From positions 1 to 38,958 of the forward strand of contig CAZPXS010000008.1 in NCBI GenBank assembly GCA_964590075.1: a DNA stretch of 38,958 nt, written 5' to 3'. This document shows, in pieces, positions 33,915-38,958 of this stretch. The translations under genes and the position numbers were made by a program. The notes under the pieces were generated by a model. It saw nothing but the letters and a program-made list of their open reading frames with translations, was not told where the DNA came from and made no database searches. The first letter of the stretch is position 1. Each line of letters starts with the position of its first letter. This stretch comes from JAGDVO01 sp964590075 [NCBI: uncultured Aquificales bacterium] (GTDB lineage: Bacteria > Thermosulfidibacterota > Thermosulfidibacteria > Thermosulfidibacterales).

Positions 33915-35696
33915 ATGGAGGAAAAACCAAATATTTTGTTATGGTTAAATCAAACTAGATTACAAATTAATAGAGCGATTATCTTTAGAAAAAATTCCAT
34001 TCTTCTCTCCCTAATAACTGGTACTTTTACTGGGATATTTGCAATACTTTTTATGTATACTTTAGAGTTTACTACTCATTTGGTTCTCGAAAATTTTGTA
34101 GGATATATTCAACCAAAAGCGGTCGGAGAAGGAGGAATAAGCGAAACCTATACTTTAGTTTTCAATAGACCCTATCTACTTCCTCTAACCGTAGCCGTGG
34201 GAGGATTTGTTTCCGGAATCTTAACCTATCTCTTTTCTCCTGAATCCGCAGGTATAGGAACAGATTCGGCTATAAATGCCTACCATAATCAGAAAAAACT
34301 CTCTATAAAAAGTTCTATAATAAAACTAATCACCTCTGCCATCACCATAGGTACAGGTGGTGTTTCCGGAAGGGAAGGCCCTATCGCCTTAATTGGAGCA
34401 GGTATAGGCTCAACCATAGCTGATCTCTTTAAACTAACTCAGAAAGAAAGAAGACTCTTTTTGGCAGTTGGACTCGGTTCAGGAATAGCCGCTATATTTA
34501 AAGCACCTCTTGCAGGCGCTCTTATAAGCGGTGAAGTGTTTTTTAAGAAAGATTTTGATATCGAAGCTGCAATTTTAAGTTTTATTGCCTCTATTACTTC
34601 ATATACTATATATTGTTTGGTTTTTGGGTTTAATCCAATATTTTCAGCACAAGCTCCTCACTATATCAAAGTTTCCCATCTCTTTTTCTACATAGGATTG
34701 GGGGTTTTTTGTGCAATTGTTATAAGATTATTTATCTTTACTTTCTTTACAATTTGCAATTTTTTCAATAACTTAAAGATCCCCCCTTATATAAAACCTT
34801 CTCTGGGAGGTTTAATCGCAGGAACAATAGGTGCTTTTATACCCCTAGCCATTGGTAATGGATACGGATGGCTTCAGCTTATAATGGACGGTAAAATCAC
34901 AGATCCCTATCTAATAACACTGGGAATATTAGGGGTCACCTTAGGAGTTTCTTTCACACTCGGATCGGGTGGATCAGGTGGTGTCTTCGGTCCATCAGTT
35001 ATGATAGGAGGACTTACCGGCGCTATTTATGCCATAATTCTAAATAAATACGGCAATTTCAACCTTCACATACCTTCATTTATGATAGTTGGAATGGTTT
35101 CCCTTTTTGGAGGAGCAGCTAAAGCACCTCTTTCAACCCTTCTTCTTATCGCTGAAATGACAGGCGGTTACAGCTTGCTCTTACCCGCTATGCTATCGGT
35201 TTTTACCGCCTACCTCTTAAGTGGTAAAAAGAGCATTTTTGCAAGCCAAGTGGACACAAGATTTGACTCCCCAGCGTATAGAGATGAATATGGAATTTAC
35301 GTACTTGAAAAGATAAAAGTAAAGGATTATATGAAAAAACCCATAACAATATCTCCAGAGTCATCAATCGAAGAAGCCTACTCTATAATGAGAAAAAATT
35401 TCATATGCGGTCTTCCTGTAGTTAAAAATGGAGAGTTGATAGGAATTATTACTAAAACAGATATTTTAGAAATTCCTTCCTCAGAAAGAAGTAAAAGAAA
35501 AGTTGAGGAATTAATGAATAAAAATCTAATTACTGTAACAGAATCGGATACCCTGGCTTATGCTTTGGAACTCATGGTAAATAATGGGATAGGAAGGCTC
35601 CCTGTAGTTAAAAAGGGAGATAGAAAGAAACTAGTGGGAATCATAGCAAGAGCCGATATCGGAAAAGCCATGAGAGAATATTTGAAACTGCTTTGA
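33915..35696 (+). CDS. CLC-family chloride channel with tandem CBS domains
   Basis: 593 residues; about 10-12 helices (30-435), then two CBS domains (VKDYMKKPITISPESSIEEA and VEELMNKNLITVTESDTLAY onward). The selectivity motif GREGP has the gating Glu at E154; GVFGP gives the third ion-binding loop. The proton-pathway Glu of exchangers (E. coli E203) aligns with V208 in SGEVFF, as in animal CLC channels, so passive Cl- conduction is more likely than H+/Cl- exchange (inference). The serine motif GSGIP is altered to GIGTD. CBS domains may sense nucleotides. ATG 33915 follows GGGAGC. A CRISPR-like repeat lies 45 nt upstream, within its leader. Confidence 0.9.
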   Translation: MEEKPNILLWLNQTRLQINRAIIFRKNSILLSLITGTFTGIFAILFMYTLEFTTHLVLENFVGYIQPKAVGEGGISETYTLVFNRPYLLPLTVAVGGFVSGILTYLFSPESAGIGTDSAINAYHNQKKLSIKSSIIKLITSAITIGTGGVSGREGPIALIGAGIGSTIADLFKLTQKERRLFLAVGLGSGIAAIFKAPLAGALISGEVFFKKDFDIEAAILSFIASITSYTIYCLVFGFNPIFSAQAPHYIKVSHLFFYIGLGVFCAIVIRLFIFTFFTICNFFNNLKIPPYIKPSLGGLIAGTIGAFIPLAIGNGYGWLQLIMDGKITDPYLITLGILGVTLGVSFTLGSGGSGGVFGPSVMIGGLTGAIYAIILNKYGNFNLHIPSFMIVGMVSLFGGAAKAPLSTLLLIAEMTGGYSLLLPAMLSVFTAYLLSGKKSIFASQVDTRFDSPAYRDEYGIYVLEKIKVKDYMKKPITISPESSIEEAYSIMRKNFICGLPVVKNGELIGIITKTDILEIPSSERSKRKVEELMNKNLITVTESDTLAYALELMVNNGIGRLPVVKKGDRKKLVGIIARADIGKAMREYLKLL

Positions 35697-35746
35697 CCAT
35701 GTTATAAGTCTATCTACCCCAACTATCACAAGAACAAGGGTTTATT

Positions 35747-38185
35747 CTAAAAACTCTTAGAAGTTCCACCAGTGAGACTTAGAAGTTCTTGGAGTGGAAG
35801 GGGTGGAGAAAAATAGTATCCCTGAGAATAATCAACCCCAAGCTCACAGACCAAGTTAAAAATCCTTTCATCTGCTACAAACTCAGCTATGGTTTTAATG
35901 CCTGTAGCTCTGGCAAAACTTACTACAGCCCTCACAAGATCCCTTGCCTTTTCACTCTCGGGAAGTCTTTTTATAATAGAAGCATCAATTTTAATAAAAT
36001 CCACTTCAAGCTCAATCAGCCTTTGTAAATTGGAATAGCCAGCTCCAAAGTCGTCAATGGCCAGTTGAACCCCTTCTTTTTTGATTTCCAAAACTATAGG
36101 AAGCAATCTTTCATAGAACTCTATCTCTTCGGTTTCAAGAAGTTCAAGGACTATTTTGGACTCTAACATAAGCTTTTTTGAGCAATCTTCAATAAGAGAT
36201 AAAAAGCTTTGAAGTATCTCTTTGTTTAGTAAATCTGAAAAGGAAAGATTTAAAGAGACATCCCAGGGTATTAGGGGAAGATGTTTTTTCACCTCCTCAA
36301 AGATCCTTAGAGTTAGCAGGGGATAATATCCGCTCTCTTTGGCAATGGGAAGAAATTTGGAAGGAGGCAAGATTTCACCATCCTCTTCCTGAATCCTCAT
36401 TAAAGCCTCAACTTTAACTATCTCTTTGGTTTTATTATCAAAAACAGGCTGATAATAGGGAATAACGCGCCTTTCTTCTATCGCTGATCGGATTTTTCCC
36501 ACATACAAAATAGTTTCTTTATAAAGAGAACTTCTATCAATAGAAGGACTAACCACACAATCAATCACCTTAGCCTTTTTTACTACCTCCTTTAAGAGTG
36601 AATAAGCAAGGGATAAGGTATGCTCAGGATGGACACACTCATATATCATGGCTCCTCTTAGGTGAAAGAAAATCTCAAGGTCTTGATAACGAAGGGGTTT
36701 CCTTTCTACCTCCTGTAAGAGAGTTTCCACTTTGGGGAAGAGAATTTTCAGATCCTCCTCTGGAAGGATAAGGGCAAATTCGTCTGGCCCGACCCGGTAG
36801 ACCTCGGTTTCAAAAACCTCTTTTAGTCTCTGAGATATGTGTTTAAGAACTTGATCCCCTATTTCTTCTCCGTAGAGGGTATTTAGGGCCTTGAAATTGT
36901 CTATGTCAAGGAGAAGGAGATTGATAACCTTTCTCTTTTTTAACTCCAAAAGAAGGCTTTCTCTGTTAGGAGCTCCTGTTAAGGAATCATAATAGTGAAG
37001 GAAGTAAATTTCTCTTAGGCGCCTTTCCAGTTCATCCAAAGAGGCATTAAGAAGTTTTATCACCTCTCCTATTTCGTCCTCATAGTCAAGGGTAATTCTT
37101 GCTGAAAGATCACCACTTGCTATCTTTTGAGTTTCCTTGGCAATCTGGGAAAGCCTTCGGGCAAGTCTCTTATAACTGAGATAAAAGAAAAGACAGATAC
37201 TCCCCAAAACCAAGCTTAGAAAGAGAAAACTAAGGAGGCCACTTCTTATGAGTTCGTTCTTTTTCTCCTCAATTTGCTGGAGATATTCACTCAAAATCAA
37301 AGACTGAAGGCTGTAAAAACTATCTATCACAGCCGTTGCCAGCTTAAAATAACCATAACCAGTAAGAGAAAAACCTCCCTGGAAACCATTCAAAAGAAGG
37401 CTTTGAGAGAGGTCCATAAAGTCATTGAGGAGTTTAAAGGAGCTTTCCATGGCAATAATGGTTTTTCTCGGAAACTTAATATTTAAAAGGGTCCAGCGCA
37501 GGATCTCATGATACCCTTGCAGGGCTTGAAAATTCTGAAAAAAAATCTTTTTATCCTCAGGGAACATGTGTTTTCTCTCTACACCTACGCTCCCTATAGC
37601 CCTTAATTTTCCAAGGGCCTCTATCAGATTGGGAAGTTCAAGCAAACTTACCTGGGCAAGGGTGCGAAGATAAAGATCTGGCTCTGCAAAAAGTTGATAT
37701 TTTTCTCCCTCTGTTTTCAAAAATTGAAGAAGGCTCACTATAATTGCAGTATGCTGGAAAAAGGATTCAATAGGCGAGATATGGAGACTGTGGGTTTTCA
37801 ATTTTTGCCAATCATTATAGTATTTCAAAAGAAGTGTCCTTTCCTCGGAAGAATAAAGAGAAAGGGTCTTTTTAAAGGAGTTATCTATCTGGTTTCCAAT
37901 TTCCTGAAAGGTTGCTTTTATTTCGTGTAGTTCCTTCGCCTCTTGAGTGAAATACCTTAAATAGCAAAGTCCCCGGTGCTTCTGAAGGAGACTTATGGTT
38001 TCAAAAAGGGGTGGGATTTTTTCTTTGGCCTCAAGCCTGTAACGTAGGTGTTTGATTTCAGGATAATAGTGCCAGAGGAGAAAGATACTTCCGAGAACCC
38101 AGGAAATGAGGGCCAGAAGTTGCAGGAGAAAGAGATTTTCTTTAAGGGTGAGATGCGTAAATTTCCTAAATCTCATTAAAATCAT
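35747..38185 (-). CDS. Membrane GGDEF-EAL c-di-GMP enzyme with NIT-like sensor and HAMP
   Basis: 812 residues. TM1 is 18-38 and TM2 about 315-337, enclosing a helical periplasmic sensor with SLLQKHRGLCYLRYF and LIEALGKLRAIGSV, reminiscent of nitrate-sensing NIT domains. A HAMP domain follows (338-390). The GGDEF domain has GPDEF (466-470), one residue off consensus, and no RxxD inhibitory site before it. The EAL domain looks complete: E593 in EALMR, N646, E681, D711-D712 in IDDFGAGYSNL, K732, E768 and Q788. Degradation of c-di-GMP is therefore likely; synthesis is possible but weaker. It may influence the curli and exopolysaccharide genes upstream in the window (inference). Confidence 0.92.
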   Translation of the reverse strand: MILMRFRKFTHLTLKENLFLLQLLALISWVLGSIFLLWHYYPEIKHLRYRLEAKEKIPPLFETISLLQKHRGLCYLRYFTQEAKELHEIKATFQEIGNQIDNSFKKTLSLYSSEERTLLLKYYNDWQKLKTHSLHISPIESFFQHTAIIVSLLQFLKTEGEKYQLFAEPDLYLRTLAQVSLLELPNLIEALGKLRAIGSVGVERKHMFPEDKKIFFQNFQALQGYHEILRWTLLNIKFPRKTIIAMESSFKLLNDFMDLSQSLLLNGFQGGFSLTGYGYFKLATAVIDSFYSLQSLILSEYLQQIEEKKNELIRSGLLSFLFLSLVLGSICLFFYLSYKRLARRLSQIAKETQKIASGDLSARITLDYEDEIGEVIKLLNASLDELERRLREIYFLHYYDSLTGAPNRESLLLELKKRKVINLLLLDIDNFKALNTLYGEEIGDQVLKHISQRLKEVFETEVYRVGPDEFALILPEEDLKILFPKVETLLQEVERKPLRYQDLEIFFHLRGAMIYECVHPEHTLSLAYSLLKEVVKKAKVIDCVVSPSIDRSSLYKETILYVGKIRSAIEERRVIPYYQPVFDNKTKEIVKVEALMRIQEEDGEILPPSKFLPIAKESGYYPLLTLRIFEEVKKHLPLIPWDVSLNLSFSDLLNKEILQSFLSLIEDCSKKLMLESKIVLELLETEEIEFYERLLPIVLEIKKEGVQLAIDDFGAGYSNLQRLIELEVDFIKIDASIIKRLPESEKARDLVRAVVSFARATGIKTIAEFVADERIFNLVCELGVDYSQGYYFSPPLPLQELLSLTGGTSKSF

Positions 38186-38314
38186 TATATATTATAGAAA
38201 ACCTTAGTCAAGTCGGCTTTTAATTTTTGCTAATTCCAAAGATCTCTGGTAGCTACAACCCCAAGTTTCCCAAAAATTTTTCACAGACTAAAGATTCATA
38301 TGTTTATAGACATA

Positions 38315-38343
38315 TTGACAAATAGCTATAAAGCTATTATACT
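38315..38343 (+). promoter_or_regulatory. Promoter with operator-like palindrome before the permease gene
   Basis: TTGACA (38315-38320), 17 nt, TATACT (38338-38343). The spacer is filled by the perfect palindrome AATAGCT-ATAA-AGCTATT (38321-38338). A repressor there would block polymerase, as with ArsR-type operators. No regulator gene is adjacent in the window. Confidence 0.7.
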
Positions 38344-38382
38344 TACATACAAAACGAATCCGGGATATTAGTAGGGGGGAAG

Positions 38383-38958
38383 ATGGATATCAAGCAGGAG
38401 GCTAAATTTATCATCGGTTTTATCGTTCTATTTGCCTTTTTTTACATCTTTCCGGCTCGCGATAGGATACTTCAGGGAGTAAGAGAGGGGGCACTTTTAC
38501 TACACTGGTATGCAAAGGAGCACGTTCTCTTTTGTTTAGTACCCGCATTCTTCATAGCAGGTGCCATAAGTACTTTCATCTCCAAGGAAGCAGTACTCAG
38601 ATACCTAGGACCAGACTCCCCAAAGACTTTTGCCTTTATAATAGCTTCCGTGTCTGGTACAATACTCGCGGTTTGTTCTTGTACAGTTTTACCTCTGTTT
38701 GCTGGACTTTACCTTCAGGGAGCGGGAATAGGGCCAGCAACAACCTTTCTGTATTCAGGACCGGCTATAAATATACTTGCTATCGTCCTTTCGGCAAAGG
38801 TCCTCGGATTAAGTGTAGGAATAGCCAGAACCTTTGGTGCAGTAACACAGGGAATAATAATAGGTGTCTTGATGCATATTATCTTTAGAGAGTCTGAAAA
38901 GAAAAGACTTGCCAACTTTCAAGGCTTCCAGGCTGAAAAGGGTTTAAGTTTAGGAAAA
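38383..38958 (+). CDS. Permease of the ArsP/YraQ (DUF318) type, N-terminal part, cut by window end
   Basis: 192 codons are visible from ATG 38383, which follows GGGGGGAAG. Helices are seen at about 8-24, 50-66, 84-107 and 124-150. Conserved features are FFIAGAISTFISKEAVLRYL and SGTILAVCSCTVLPLFAGLY with the CSC motif, then LYSGPAINILAIVLSAKVLG, all typical of this permease family. ArsP members export organoarsenicals; many others are unassigned. The gene continues beyond the window. The promoter palindrome suggests inducible expression. Confidence 0.87.
   Translation, partial: MDIKQEAKFIIGFIVLFAFFYIFPARDRILQGVREGALLLHWYAKEHVLFCLVPAFFIAGAISTFISKEAVLRYLGPDSPKTFAFIIASVSGTILAVCSCTVLPLFAGLYLQGAGIGPATTFLYSGPAINILAIVLSAKVLGLSVGIARTFGAVTQGIIIGVLMHIIFRESEKKRLANFQGFQAEKGLSLGK

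Overview
The window reads as a piece of chromosome from a thermophilic, Gram-negative, probably anaerobic and sulfide-exposed bacterium. The mix of genes (an archaeal-size Thi4 thiazole synthase under a TPP riboswitch, curli secretion genes, a YjbH/Gfc-type exopolysaccharide locus, isc genes and a CRISPR array edge) would fit Thermodesulfobacteria and relatives. That placement is an inference from gene content, not a measured one. No rRNA or tRNA gene was recognised.

Layout. 1-96: trailer end of a CRISPR array. 182-2899: metY-metX (minus strand), with a long structured leader RNA. 3041-4058: thi4 behind a TPP riboswitch whose translational switch can be read base by base. 4134-5989: a WrbA-like flavoprotein and a PflA-like radical SAM protein. 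6049-8171: thiM coupled to an MFS transporter. 8341-10664: divergent Fe-S assembly genes (rrf2/iscR-like plus a cysteine desulfurase against iscU). 10724-12661: a chemoreceptor with a PilJ-like sensor and a C-terminal zinc-binding CZB domain. 12811-16450: a LuxR/CsgD-like regulator, two curlin-repeat proteins, csgE, csgF and csgG, closed by a terminator. 16644-23627: a polysaccharide export and YjbH/GfcA-like operon with a Wzz-like protein. 23635-25612: a radical SAM protein with its usual partner. 25622-25741: a 120-bp inverted-repeat element between convergent genes.

25753-33594 is a defence-type island on the minus strand: a PLD-nuclease/SNF2-type helicase, an Eco57I-like DNA methyltransferase, a winged-helix (Mrr_N-like) protein and a gamma-glutamylcyclotransferase-like protein. 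It is broken in at least six places: a poly-A frameshift, an 11-bp tandem duplication, an in-frame TGA, an in-frame TAG, a poly-G frameshift and a truncated remnant. Undoing each lesion restores a contiguous family-like protein, so the island was recently intact, is phase-variable at its homopolymers, or in part reflects base-calling errors. A lone CRISPR-repeat-like sequence lies beside it at 33843-33869.

33915-38958: a CLC chloride channel with CBS domains, a NIT-like/HAMP/GGDEF/EAL c-di-GMP enzyme, and the start of an ArsP/YraQ-type permease cut by the window edge.

How the parts connect. The left third is sulfur and cofactor metabolism (methionine, thiamine thiazole, Fe-S clusters). The middle is a matrix-building region (amyloid fibres plus exopolysaccharide) with a CsgD-like regulator, and a c-di-GMP enzyme lies further right. 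The most unusual items are the metYX leader RNA, which lacks S-box motifs, the decaying methylase/helicase island, a metX apparently frameshifted at its third codon, and a Thi4 with a cysteine at the likely sulfur-donor position.
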